This document shows positions 1-7,816 of a stretch of 64,000 nucleotides of DNA, in pieces (position 1 is the first letter of the stretch; each line of letters opens with the position of its first letter). The translations under genes and the position numbers were made by a program. The DNA lies in the NCBI GenBank assembly GCA_903896925.1, contig CAITZM010000072.1:114934-178933 (forward strand), given 5' to 3'. The notes under the pieces were generated by a model, which was not told the DNA's origin, made no database searches, and saw nothing but the letters and a program-made list of their open reading frames with translations. The DNA is from an uncultured Lentisphaerota bacterium (lineage in GTDB: Bacteria > Verrucomicrobiota > Kiritimatiellia > CAIQIC01).

Positions 1-1749
1 GTGCGCGCCGCCGATCCGCAGGCAACCATCATCGCGCCCGGCTCCTCCGGCTTCCCGTGGCCGTTCTTCGAGACGCTCTTTGCCTCCGGCATCCTGAAGG
101 ACCTCGACGCCGTCAGCGTCCATCCCTACCGTGGCGCCCCGCCGGAGACCGCCGCCGCCGACTATCTGAAACTGCGCGCGCTGATCGCGCGCCACGCGCC
201 GCCGGGGAAGAAAAACCTGCCGATCATCAGCGGCGAATGGGGCTATTCGACGCAGCACAAGGGCACGCCGCTGGCCCTGCAGGCCGCGTACCTGCCGCGC
301 CAGCAGCTCGCGAACCTGCTCGCCGGCGTGCCGCTCTCGATCTGGTACGACTGGAAGAACGACGGCTCCGACACGAACTACAACGAGCACAATTTCGGCA
401 CCGTGACAACAAAGCTGCAGCCGAAGCCGAGCTACCTCGCGGCGCTGACGCTCGCCCGCGAACTCGCCGGGTACCGTGTCGCGTGCCGGCTCGAAACCGC
501 CGACACGAACGACTGGGTACTGCTCTGCCTCAGGGCCGACGGCGCCCAAAAGCTCGCCTCCTGGACGCTCGCGCCGCCACATAGCACGCCGCTCACGCTG
601 ACGGAAAAACCCCTCACCCTGGAACTCGACGAGTCACCGAAGTATATCGGCATCACACCGCCCGATCCGCGGCTCGCACTCGCCGCGGCCTGGCAGGCTG
701 CGCCGCAAAGCGCTACGCCGCTCAGCGTCGCCAGCGACGGCAGGGCCGTCATCCGCGTCCACGCGAGCAATCCGCTCGCCGCGCCGGTGGCGGCGCATTT
801 CAGCGCGGCAGGGTTTGACTCCGGCACGGCGGAGCTGGCGCTCCAGCTGCCGGCGCACGGCCAGGCCGGCGGTGAATTGACCGGCACGTTCCAGCGGCGC
901 GATCGCGAGACGCTGCCGGTCGTGGTGCGTGCGGCCTTCCAACTCCCGGCGGACACGGCCGCTGACGCCGCCGCCAAGCCGGTCATCCAGCGCGTGAATT
1001 TCCAGTGCGCCGATCCGCTGCATCTCGCGCTCATGCCGGCCGCAGGCGGACTGTGCGCGCTGATCGAGAACCCCGGGCTGACCGCGTTCAGCGGCCACCT
1101 GCAAGTCGGCGAGAACGGGGCCGCCGTGACGCTGGCGGCGGGCGCCAGACAGACGACCATCGCCCTGCCGAAAAGTGCCGCCACCAAGGCGGTTTTGACC
1201 GATGACCGGGGCCGGCTCGCGGCCGAACTGGAGCTGCCGCGCATGGTTACGCAGGACATTCCCGCCTTCCGCACCGCGCTCGACGGCGACAAGAACATCC
1301 CCGCCCAGGCCACCGTGACCAGCGTCGCCGCCCCGGGACCGGATGCGCCGTGCGACACCGCGTTCAAGCTTGCCTATGAATTTGCTCCCGGCTGGCGGTT
1401 TGTGCGCTGCGTGCCGGATGTGAAGCCGGCGGCGGCCATCGCGGGCCGGCCAGAAGCGTTCGGCCTCTGGATCTACGGCGATAAATCCGGAAACCGCCTG
1501 AACGCACGCATCCAGGATGCCAGCGGTCAGACCTTTCAAATCGGCGGCCCGGAACTGGACTGGACCGGCTGGCGTTGGATTACGTTCCCGGTCGGCGGGT
1601 TGAAGCGCGCCAGCCACTGGGGCGGCGCCAACGACGGCCAGGTACACGGCGCACTCCATTGGGACTGCCCGCTGCTGCTCGACAGCAACCATCGCACCAG
1701 CAGCAGCGCGATCTATTTCACCGGCCTGACGCTGCTCGACGCGAAATAA
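1..1749 (+). CDS. Glycoside hydrolase (clan A-like), 5' truncated by window edge
   Basis: The reading frame is open from base 1 and the N-terminal half of the catalytic barrel is missing, so the real start lies upstream. Residues 1-160 look like the C-terminal part of a TIM-barrel glycosidase. They contain a VHPYRG strand and a SGEWGYST strand whose Glu is the likely nucleophile, as in clan GH-A cellulase-type enzymes, followed by a WYDWKNDG segment. Residues 160-410 are beta-rich. The last 150 residues resemble a galactose-binding-like carbohydrate module (GLWIYGD, DWTGWRWITFPVGG). The protein probably acts on a plant or algal polysaccharide outside the cytoplasm. The exact GH family cannot be assigned from the fragment. 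Confidence 0.75.
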   Translation: MRAADPQATIIAPGSSGFPWPFFETLFASGILKDLDAVSVHPYRGAPPETAAADYLKLRALIARHAPPGKKNLPIISGEWGYSTQHKGTPLALQAAYLPRQQLANLLAGVPLSIWYDWKNDGSDTNYNEHNFGTVTTKLQPKPSYLAALTLARELAGYRVACRLETADTNDWVLLCLRADGAQKLASWTLAPPHSTPLTLTEKPLTLELDESPKYIGITPPDPRLALAAAWQAAPQSATPLSVASDGRAVIRVHASNPLAAPVAAHFSAAGFDSGTAELALQLPAHGQAGGELTGTFQRRDRETLPVVVRAAFQLPADTAADAAAKPVIQRVNFQCADPLHLALMPAAGGLCALIENPGLTAFSGHLQVGENGAAVTLAAGARQTTIALPKSAATKAVLTDDRGRLAAELELPRMVTQDIPAFRTALDGDKNIPAQATVTSVAAPGPDAPCDTAFKLAYEFAPGWRFVRCVPDVKPAAAIAGRPEAFGLWIYGDKSGNRLNARIQDASGQTFQIGGPELDWTGWRWITFPVGGLKRASHWGGANDGQVHGALHWDCPLLLDSNHRTSSSAIYFTGLTLLDAK

Positions 1750-2050
1750 TACCGGCGGCATCCCGGGATGAAATTTCCCCTGTGGGCGGGGCTTCCTGCC
1801 CCACGCCATGCGTTGGCTGCGCTGATTTCGCGGGGCTGGAAGCCCCGCCCACAAAGCGGAGCAGGCTCCTGGTTGCGGCTGCGCTGTGGCGGAATAGGTC
1901 AAAAGCCGGCCTTGGTCTACACCGGCCGGCCAACCTTGCCCGCCAACAGCTCTTTCCACCCCAGGCCGGGCGCACCTGGCAGTCAGGGCCGGGGTCTGAA
2001 AAATCCGCGCGGTGCTTTTCCACGGCCGGGAAAGTGCGTATAGTCCGCGC
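1750..2050. other. Intergenic region with long inverted repeat
   Basis: About 300 bases lie between the glycosidase and uvrC. The left part holds the large GTGGGCGGGGCTTCC inverted repeat listed separately. I see no gene or clear promoter in the rest. Short open frames here are low-complexity readings of the repeat. Confidence 0.6.
1781..1853. repeat. GTGGGCGGGGCTTCC inverted repeat (hairpin)
   Basis: TGTGGGCGGGGCTTCC at 1781-1796 is matched by its exact reverse complement at 1838-1853, giving 16-bp arms around a 41-base loop. The same core recurs at 37608-37635, 38373-38400 and, inverted, at 57274-57299. It lies between two same-strand genes and could form a hairpin at the end of the first transcript. 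No U-tract follows, so I call it a dispersed repeat rather than a terminator. Confidence 0.85.
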
Positions 2051-3586
2051 GTGTCCATCTCCGAGAAAATCCAGAAGCGGCTGCAGGAACTGCCGGACAA
2101 GCCGGGCGTCTACATCATGCGCGACCGGCGCGGCAAGATCATCTACGTGGGCAAGGCCTTGAGCCTGCGCGACCGCGTCCGCTCCTACTTCCGCCAGAGC
2201 ACGCTGCGCAGCGCCGACCCGAAGACGCGCAGCCTCGTCAACACGGTCGACGACTTCGAGACATTGGTCTGCCGCACCGAGGCCGAGGCGACGCTGACCG
2301 AGGGCCGGCTGATCAAGGACTACCGCCCGCGCTTCAACGTACTGCTCAAGGACGACAAGCGCTTCCTGGTGCTGCGGGTCAACCGCCGCGAGGACCTGCC
2401 GCGCTTCGACGCCGTCCGCCTGCAGAAGGAGGATGGCGCGGACTACTTCGGGCCCTACGTCTCGAGCGCGGCGGCGTGGGCGGCGCTGGAGTTCATCGAG
2501 CGCCGTTTCGGGCTGCGGTCCTGCCGCCCCCCGCTGCCGGGGATGGAGGACCACAAGCACTGCCTCAAGGATGTCCTGCGCCATTGCAGCGCGCCATGCA
2601 TCGGCAAGACGACCCCGGAGCTGTACCGCGGGCGGGTGGACGAGGCGTGCGCCTTTCTGCGCGGCGAGCGGCCGGAGATCCTCAAGGAGATCGAGGCCGC
2701 GATGCTCAAGGAGGCCGCCGCGCACAAGTTCGAGAAGGCCGCCGCCCTGCGCGATTCGCTCTTGCTGCTGCGCCGCGCCATCAAGGAACGCGCGCTCGGC
2801 ACGCGGACCCTCTCGATGAAGGCCGAGGACGCCGCCGCGGGCGTGGCCGAGCTGCAACAGGTGCTCAGCCTGGCCGTGCCGCCGCGCGTCATCGAGGCCT
2901 ACGACATCTCGAACATCGCCGGCACGCTCGCGGTCGGCAGCCTCGTCTGCGCCGTCGCCGGCATGCCGCACAAGCAGCGCTACCGCCGCTTCCGCATCCG
3001 CACCGTCGAGGGCAGCGACGATCCGGCCATGATGGCGGAGATGATCCGCCGCCGGTTCGCACGGCTGATCGCCGAACAGAGCGAGCGGCCGGATCTGGTC
3101 CTGGTGGACGGCGGCCTGACGCAGCTGCGCGCCGCGCGGCGCGAGCTCAACGGCCTCGGCCTGCGCGACCTGCCGGTGGCGGGCCTGGCCAAGAAGTTCG
3201 AGGAAATCTATTTCGAGGGCGAAGCCACCCGGCTCCTGCCCGAGCCGGTGCTCCGGCTGCCGGAAAATTCCCGCGCGCTGCACGTCCTCCAGCGCATCCG
3301 CGACGAGGCCCACCGCTTCGCGCTCGACTATCACCATGCGCTGCGCCGCCGCAAGATCATGGAATCGCAGCTCGACGACATCGAGGGCGTCGGCACCCGG
3401 CGGAAGGAAGACCTGCTCAAGCACTTCGGCTCGATCGCGCGCCTGCGCCGCGCCAGCATAGAGCAGATCGCCGCCGCGCCCGGCGTCGGCCCCGAGCTGG
3501 CGCAGACGATCCACCACCTTTTAAACGTGCAGGCCATCGCAGAAAGCACGCTGCAAGGAGACGAACATGCCGTTGATCCAGATTAA
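2051..3586 (+). CDS. uvrC: UvrABC excinuclease subunit C, short form
   Basis: UvrC makes both incisions flanking a lesion in nucleotide excision repair. The GTG at 2051 is chosen because the conserved family start (ISEKIQKRLQELPDKPGVYIM) follows it at once. Domains in order are a GIY-YIG nuclease (about residues 13-95, with GVYIM and IIYVGKA), a UvrB-interacting UVR motif (about 206-240), an RNase H-like nuclease (from EAYDISNIAG at about 281, with LVLVDGG and RDEAHRFA) and a C-terminal helix-hairpin-helix pair (IEGVGTRRK, APGVGPELA). At 511 aa it is about 90-100 residues shorter than usual. The missing part lies between the UVR motif and the RNase H fold, where only about 40 residues remain. 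It overlaps the next gene by 20 bases. Confidence 0.93.
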   Translation: MSISEKIQKRLQELPDKPGVYIMRDRRGKIIYVGKALSLRDRVRSYFRQSTLRSADPKTRSLVNTVDDFETLVCRTEAEATLTEGRLIKDYRPRFNVLLKDDKRFLVLRVNRREDLPRFDAVRLQKEDGADYFGPYVSSAAAWAALEFIERRFGLRSCRPPLPGMEDHKHCLKDVLRHCSAPCIGKTTPELYRGRVDEACAFLRGERPEILKEIEAAMLKEAAAHKFEKAAALRDSLLLLRRAIKERALGTRTLSMKAEDAAAGVAELQQVLSLAVPPRVIEAYDISNIAGTLAVGSLVCAVAGMPHKQRYRRFRIRTVEGSDDPAMMAEMIRRRFARLIAEQSERPDLVLVDGGLTQLRAARRELNGLGLRDLPVAGLAKKFEEIYFEGEATRLLPEPVLRLPENSRALHVLQRIRDEAHRFALDYHHALRRRKIMESQLDDIEGVGTRRKEDLLKHFGSIARLRRASIEQIAAAPGVGPELAQTIHHLLNVQAIAESTLQGDEHAVDPD

Positions 3587-3914
3587 GACCAATGTGATGC
3601 TGCCGGAAAAGCAGCGTGAGGCGCGCCTGGCGCCGGTGAGCCGGTTGCTGGCAGAAATCACCGGAAAACCGGAAACCTATTGCATGGTGGTATATGAACA
3701 CGCCGCGATGCTCTTTGCCGGCGATCCCGGCCCAGCGGCCTTTTTGGACGTGCGCGGCATCGGCGGGCTGACCCACGTGGTGAACGCCAAACTTTCCGCC
3801 GCGCTCGCGCTGGAACTGAAAAAGTCGCTGGGCGTGTCACCCGACCGGCTGTACATCACCTTCACCGAAGTCGCCGCCGGCAACTGGGGCTGGAACGGCA
3901 AGCTGTTCGGCTGA
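3567..3914 (+). CDS. MIF/tautomerase-superfamily protein
   Basis: A 115-residue protein of the macrophage migration inhibitory factor type. These are trimeric tautomerases that use an N-terminal proline as catalytic base. The protein begins MPLIQIKTN, which exposes Pro after Met removal. It carries the family motifs KPETYCMVV near residue 33 and GVSPDRLYITF near residue 90, and ends in the typical NWGWNGKLFG. Length is normal for the family. It overlaps the 3' end of uvrC by 20 bases, so it is probably co-transcribed, but no functional link is known. The physiological substrate cannot be told from sequence; phenylpyruvate tautomerase activity would be a family-based guess. Confidence 0.88.
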   Translation: MPLIQIKTNVMLPEKQREARLAPVSRLLAEITGKPETYCMVVYEHAAMLFAGDPGPAAFLDVRGIGGLTHVVNAKLSAALALELKKSLGVSPDRLYITFTEVAAGNWGWNGKLFG

Positions 3915-3988
3915 CGCGCCTTGCGGCCCCCCCCAACCTCTTCAAGCCAGCCAAGGTCGCTTCCAAGAAACGCGCATCGGACGCCGCT

Positions 3989-4390
3989 CTAGCCGGGCTT
4001 ACGCAGCAGAGTATCGCCAAGGAAGCCCAGGACGGGCGGGCCGAAGACCAAGAGGCCGATGACCACGGCACCGAGCGCGGCGAGCAGAACCGCGCCGGCG
4101 GCGACATCCTTGGCCTGGCCGACCAGCGGGTGGAAGTCCGGACAGGCCGCATCGGCCAGCAGTTCCAGCGCGGTATTCAACCCTTCCGCCATCCACACCG
4201 CCATGCACGCCAGCACGACGGCGCACCAGGCGCCGGGCGCGAGCCGGCACGCGCAGCCGGCCGCACACACGCATACGGTGGCGACCGCATGCAGCCACGC
4301 ATTGTGCTGCGTCGCCAGCATGAGCCCGAGGCCGCGGCCGGCGCAGCGCAAACTGCGCAGGCGCCCGGAAAAGCTGAAGCTCCGGCTCAC
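3989..4390 (-). CDS. dgkA: Diacylglycerol/undecaprenol kinase, DgkA family
   Basis: A small integral membrane lipid kinase that phosphorylates diacylglycerol or undecaprenol. The signature EGLNTALELLADAACPDFHPLVGQ followed by KDVAAGAVLL matches the DgkA active-site region, including the Glu and Asn that bind metal and nucleotide. Hydrophobic segments lie at both sides of it, giving the expected three helices. I take the GTG at 4390, which yields 133 aa with VSRSFSFSGRLRS as N-terminus. The frame also runs to a TTG at 4420, but that codon lies inside a dispersed TTTCCAA repeat. It converges on the uvrC/MIF pair. Whether the substrate is DAG or undecaprenol is not resolved. Confidence 0.85.
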   Translation of the reverse strand: MSRSFSFSGRLRSLRCAGRGLGLMLATQHNAWLHAVATVCVCAAGCACRLAPGAWCAVVLACMAVWMAEGLNTALELLADAACPDFHPLVGQAKDVAAGAVLLAALGAVVIGLLVFGPPVLGFLGDTLLRKPG

Positions 4391-4858
4391 CCGCGCCCGC
4401 CCGCCGCAGCGGCTTTCCAAGGCAGGGAAACGGAGGACGCCGGTTTTCCCAAGGCGTGGAGCGACCGGCGGTTGCGTGCCCGGCTCCGGCCGCGCCCGGG
4501 GCGAGCCAGCCCTAAAAAGCCCGGCGGGGCGGGCGCGTCGGCCAGCAGGGCGAGGCCGCGCGTGGCGGCCGCTTGCAGGACGCCGAGCAGGGCAACGAAA
4601 TGCGGCACGGTGGCGGTACGGCGGTGGACGTGTGGTTGCATGTGTTTTCTCCGGCCAAGCTCCTTGTTGATCATTAACAAAAAGCTTTGCATTACAGAGT
4701 ACATCAGACCGGTCCGCCCTCCGGAACGTTCAAACGCCACCGCCGGATCGTCGCCGGGTCATTTTCGTCCATGCTCCGGCTGTGGCCGTGCATGGACGGG
4801 GCGGGGGCGGCGGGCTAGGCTGTGCGCGGTTGCCAACAGCGGATAGAGGAACCGGACC
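4391..4858. other. Intergenic region, repeat pair and AT-rich patch
   Basis: The first part holds a TTTCCAA-type repeat pair (4414-4460). Around 4668-4705 there is an AT-rich stretch (tgttgatcattaac, then gctttgcattacag) that stands out from the GC-rich surroundings and may hold the promoter for the gene starting at 4859. Overlapping open frames here have no recognisable protein features. Confidence 0.45.
4414..4460. repeat. Paired TTTCCAA palindrome, locus 1
   Basis: Two degenerate units, TTTCCAAGGCAGGGAAA (4414-4430) and TTTTCCCAAGGCGTGGA (4444-4460), are separated by 13 bases ending in CCGG. The layout is the same as at 11099-11149, 33192-33242, 45039-45118 and 61912-61962. It lies just before the proposed dgkA start. 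Confidence 0.65.
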
Positions 4859-6163
4859 ATGTTGCACGATCCCAGCCATCACACGCCGCCGCCGCAGGCG
4901 GTCGAGGTCCAGCTCGGCGCGGCGGATCGCGACAGGTTGCGCCGGCTCGCGGGCGAGCTGGCCGCCATCGCCGCGCTGCCTGTCCACGCCGCCAAGGCGC
5001 GGCTCTGGCGGCAGCTCAACGACCTCCAGTCGGCCCGCCCGATGGTCTGGATCAACGAGCTCTGCTGGCACGAGATGAACGTGGACGACGAGCTGACCCT
5101 GCGCTGCGAACATCCGTGGGCGCGCGACCAGGAGCGCGAGCTGCGCCGCACGCTCTACCAGTGGCGGCACCTGCCCGGCGACATGGTGATCGACGACCAC
5201 CTCGCCAGCCCGCTCATGTTCCACAGCACGGACTTCGGCATCATGGAGGACGTGGACATCGTGCGGACCGATGACAGCAGCGACGTCGTGTCGCGCCACT
5301 TCAAGATCCAGATCCGCGACGAGGCCGACCTCGCCAAGATCAAGATGCCGGTCGTCAGTCACAACGAGCTGGCGACCGAGCTGCACTACCAGGCGATGTG
5401 CGCGACCTACGCGGGCCTCATGCCGGTCAGAAAAGTCGGACAGACGCACCTCTGGTTCACGCCGTGGGACTATCTGATCCGCTGGTGGGGCATCGAGGAG
5501 GCGATGCTCGACATGCTTGAGCGGCCGGAGCTGGTCCATGCCGCCGTCGAGCGCATGGTGGATGCGTGGCTGGCCGAATTGGACCAGCTCGAAGCGCAAA
5601 ACCTGCTCGCGCTGGACTGCAACAACACGCGCATCGGTTCCGGCGGCTACGGCTATACGCGGGCGCTGCCGGGCACACCCTTCGACCCAGCGCACGTGCG
5701 GCCGCACAATATGTGGGGCTGTTCCAACGCACAGATCTTCTCGGAGGTCTCGCCGGAGATGCACTGGGCGTTCGCCGTGCAGCACGACCTGCGCTGGCTC
5801 CAGCGCTGGGGGCTGACCTACTACGGCTGCTGCGAGCCGCTCTCCGGCAAGATCGAGGTCCTGCGGCGCATCCCGAACCTGCGGAAGATTTCCGTCAGCC
5901 CGTGGTGCAAGACCGGACAGCTCATCGCGCAGGTCGGCGGCGACTGGGTCCTGAGCCGCAAGCCCTCGCCGGCAATCCTGGCCGAGGACGCCTGGCATCC
6001 CGGGCGCGCCCGCGCCGCGCTCGTCGAATTCATGGAGGCCACCGGCGGCCGCTGTCACGTCGAGCTGATCATGAAAGACATCTCCACCGTGCGCTATCAG
6101 CCGCAGCGCCTCTGGGAGTGGGAAAAGATCGCGATGGATGTGGCCGAGCAGTTCGCGCGCTGA
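4859..6163 (+). CDS. Uroporphyrinogen decarboxylase-superfamily protein
   Basis: A 434-residue protein resembling the URO-D/MtaA/CmuA superfamily of TIM barrels. It is the divergent type common in PVC and anaerobic genomes rather than the haem enzyme HemE. Supporting segments are the opening WINELCWHEMN, the central GLMPVRKVGQTHLWFTPWDYLIRWWG, the CNNTRIGSGGYGYT strand, a YYGCCEPLSGKIEVL segment and ISVSPWCKTG. Cysteines and histidines at these places could bind zinc or a methyl carrier, as in corrinoid methyltransferases, but no corrinoid protein is encoded nearby. The ATG at 4859 follows AGAGGAACC upstream. It stands alone between divergent intergenic regions, and its substrate is unknown. 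Confidence 0.7.
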   Translation: MLHDPSHHTPPPQAVEVQLGAADRDRLRRLAGELAAIAALPVHAAKARLWRQLNDLQSARPMVWINELCWHEMNVDDELTLRCEHPWARDQERELRRTLYQWRHLPGDMVIDDHLASPLMFHSTDFGIMEDVDIVRTDDSSDVVSRHFKIQIRDEADLAKIKMPVVSHNELATELHYQAMCATYAGLMPVRKVGQTHLWFTPWDYLIRWWGIEEAMLDMLERPELVHAAVERMVDAWLAELDQLEAQNLLALDCNNTRIGSGGYGYTRALPGTPFDPAHVRPHNMWGCSNAQIFSEVSPEMHWAFAVQHDLRWLQRWGLTYYGCCEPLSGKIEVLRRIPNLRKISVSPWCKTGQLIAQVGGDWVLSRKPSPAILAEDAWHPGRARAALVEFMEATGGRCHVELIMKDISTVRYQPQRLWEWEKIAMDVAEQFAR

Positions 6164-6220
6164 CCACCGGCCGCGGCAGACCAAAGTCCGGGGAAACATC
6201 CAGACCTGTCCTTCAGCCGT

Positions 6221-6246
6221 ATCGCACAGTTGTACACGTGTGCGAT
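6221..6246. repeat. Diverged copy of CTCACACTTGT palindrome
   Basis: ATCGCACA (6221-6228) and TGTGCGAT (6239-6246) are exact inverted arms around gttgtacacg. Compared with the palindromes at 59506 and 59738, one T-to-G change in the left arm is matched by an A-to-C change in the right arm, so symmetry is kept. It lies between the convergent ends of the URO-D-like gene and the outer-membrane gene. Confidence 0.6.
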
Positions 6247-6275
6247 GCTGCAGGAAAGACTTGGAGCGGCGACGG

Positions 6276-7136
6276 TCAGCGGTTGTGGACCGGCGTGTGC
6301 GGGGTCTTGTCCGCACCGCCGAAGTTGTAGCCGAAGACGATGAACGACTGGATGCGCGGCGAGTCCGTGGTCACGCCGAACATCGGGACCAGGTCGAGGT
6401 GGGTGTTGTGGGTGGGCCGCCACTGCACGCTCGGGCCGATGACCAGGGTCTTCTCCGGGTCGGCGCGCTCCCCGGCGACGCTTTCCTGCGCATAGTTCAG
6501 TTCGTAGCCGACGCTCAGGCATTGGTCGATCAGCGTGTAGCTGGCCGCGTGGCTGAAGGCGAGTTCGCGGGTGCGCTCGCCGCCGGTCTCCTCTTCCCAG
6601 ACGAAGTTCACGCCCCAGTGGATGCTCGGACCGAGCTGGTCGCCGAGCAGCAGCTTGCCCTCGAGCACATTGGCACCATCCGGCACATACTTCGCCTCGC
6701 CATACAGCGTCGGGTTCAAGGGAATCTTACCCCAGTCGGCGAGCGCATAGCGCAGTTCGGCCGAGGTGTATTCCGGCTTGGTGATATGCCCTTTGTCCGT
6801 CATCCAGGCCTGGTAAACATCCACCTGCATCCGGCCCGGCAGACCGATTTCATATTCCGCCTCGTAGCGGTGCTTGCTGGTGCCATCCTTGAACCACTTT
6901 CCGCGCCACCAGCCCTCGACGCCCTGCGACCAGGGGGTCTGCTGCAGGTAAACGCGTGTGGTCGGGAAACGACGCTCGGTGGTCCACTCCGGCTGCTCGT
7001 AGGGCCCGACGGCCTGCGCTTCCTTCAAGGACAACGCACGGACTTCGATCTCCGGCACGGTCGTGTTGGTCTGCGCCGACGCCGCGAGCAAACCAAGACC
7101 AACAACGGCGATACAACCGATCAGATGCTGCTGCAT
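6276..7136 (-). CDS. Secreted outer-membrane beta-barrel-like protein
   Basis: A 286-residue protein beginning MQQHLIGCIAVVGLGLLAASAQT, a Sec signal peptide with probable cleavage after ASA. The ATG at 7136 is preceded by AGGGGAAC, a good ribosome site; the open frame extends further upstream without signal-like sequence. The mature part alternates polar and aromatic residues in strand-like stretches (YEAEYEIGLPGRMQVDVYQAW, SIHWGVNFVWEEE, VGYELNYAQES, LVIGPSVQWRP) and ends with SFIVFGYNFGG, like the last strand of an outer-membrane barrel. No specific transport function can be named. It is divergent from the sigma-factor gene, with 125 bases between the starts. Confidence 0.7.
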   Translation of the reverse strand: MQQHLIGCIAVVGLGLLAASAQTNTTVPEIEVRALSLKEAQAVGPYEQPEWTTERRFPTTRVYLQQTPWSQGVEGWWRGKWFKDGTSKHRYEAEYEIGLPGRMQVDVYQAWMTDKGHITKPEYTSAELRYALADWGKIPLNPTLYGEAKYVPDGANVLEGKLLLGDQLGPSIHWGVNFVWEEETGGERTRELAFSHAASYTLIDQCLSVGYELNYAQESVAGERADPEKTLVIGPSVQWRPTHNTHLDLVPMFGVTTDSPRIQSFIVFGYNFGGADKTPHTPVHNR

Positions 7137-7261
7137 GATGTTCCCCTGGGCGAATGGTTTTCCACATAAGCGCACGGGCCGGCCAGAAAGTTTAAAAATA
7201 ATTTTCGGGGGGTGTTTTTTTCGAGTTGCCGCGCCCCGCCGCCCGCCGCCAGAATCCGCCG

Positions 7262-7816
7262 ATGCCTGCGCCTCTGCCACCGCCCGCTGCCGACGACGAT
7301 TTCGCGCTGATGAAGCGCGTGGCCACCGGCGAGACCGCCGCGTTCGCGACGCTCATCCGCCGCCATCAGGCCGCGCTGGTGAACTTTTTCCGGCGGCTCG
7401 GCGCTAGTAACGAGGCGGAAGACGTGGCGCAGGAGACGTTCCTGCGCGTGTGGCGCTATCGCACGCGCTACCGGCCGACGGCGAAGTTCACGACCTTCCT
7501 GTACACGCTTGCGCGCCACGCCTGGGCCGATCATCTGCGCCGGGCGCACAAGCAGGAGCGCGTGGTCGAGCGCGTCGGCGCCGAAACCGCGCCGCACGAC
7601 GCGGCGGCCCAGGACACCGCGCGGCAGCGGCTCGACGCCCAGGTGGCGCTCGCGGCCCTGCCGGAAAAATTGCGGCTGGTCGTGGTGATGAGCCTCTATC
7701 AGGGACTGAAGTACGAGGACATCGGTGCGGCGTTGGCGATACCGGTAGGCACGGTCAAGTCGCGAATGTTCCTCGCGATGATCCGTTTAAAGGAAGTGTT
7801 CGATGTCGAAAAATGA
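7262..7816 (+). CDS. ECF-type RNA polymerase sigma factor
   Basis: A 184-residue sigma-70 family regulator of the extracytoplasmic function type, made of region 2 and region 4 only. Region 2 includes NFFRRLGASNEAEDVAQETFLRVWRYR (about 40-66) and FTTFLYTLARHAWADHLRR. Region 4 includes LPEKLRLVVVMSLYQGLKYEDIGAAL and PVGTVKSRMFLA, the -35-binding helix-turn-helix. The ATG at 7262 is preferred over 7226 because the upstream extension is Pro/Arg-rich and not family-like. The stop overlaps the start of the anti-sigma fusion by 14 bases, the usual coupling for sigma and anti-sigma pairs. The target promoters are unknown. Confidence 0.93.
   Translation: MPAPLPPPAADDDFALMKRVATGETAAFATLIRRHQAALVNFFRRLGASNEAEDVAQETFLRVWRYRTRYRPTAKFTTFLYTLARHAWADHLRRAHKQERVVERVGAETAPHDAAAQDTARQRLDAQVALAALPEKLRLVVVMSLYQGLKYEDIGAALAIPVGTVKSRMFLAMIRLKEVFDVEK

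Noticed and set aside
4387..4740. Minus-strand frame of 117 codons next to dgkA
   Set aside because: The translation is Ala/Arg/Pro-rich, runs through a dispersed repeat and has no family features. It fits a frame shadow in GC-rich DNA.
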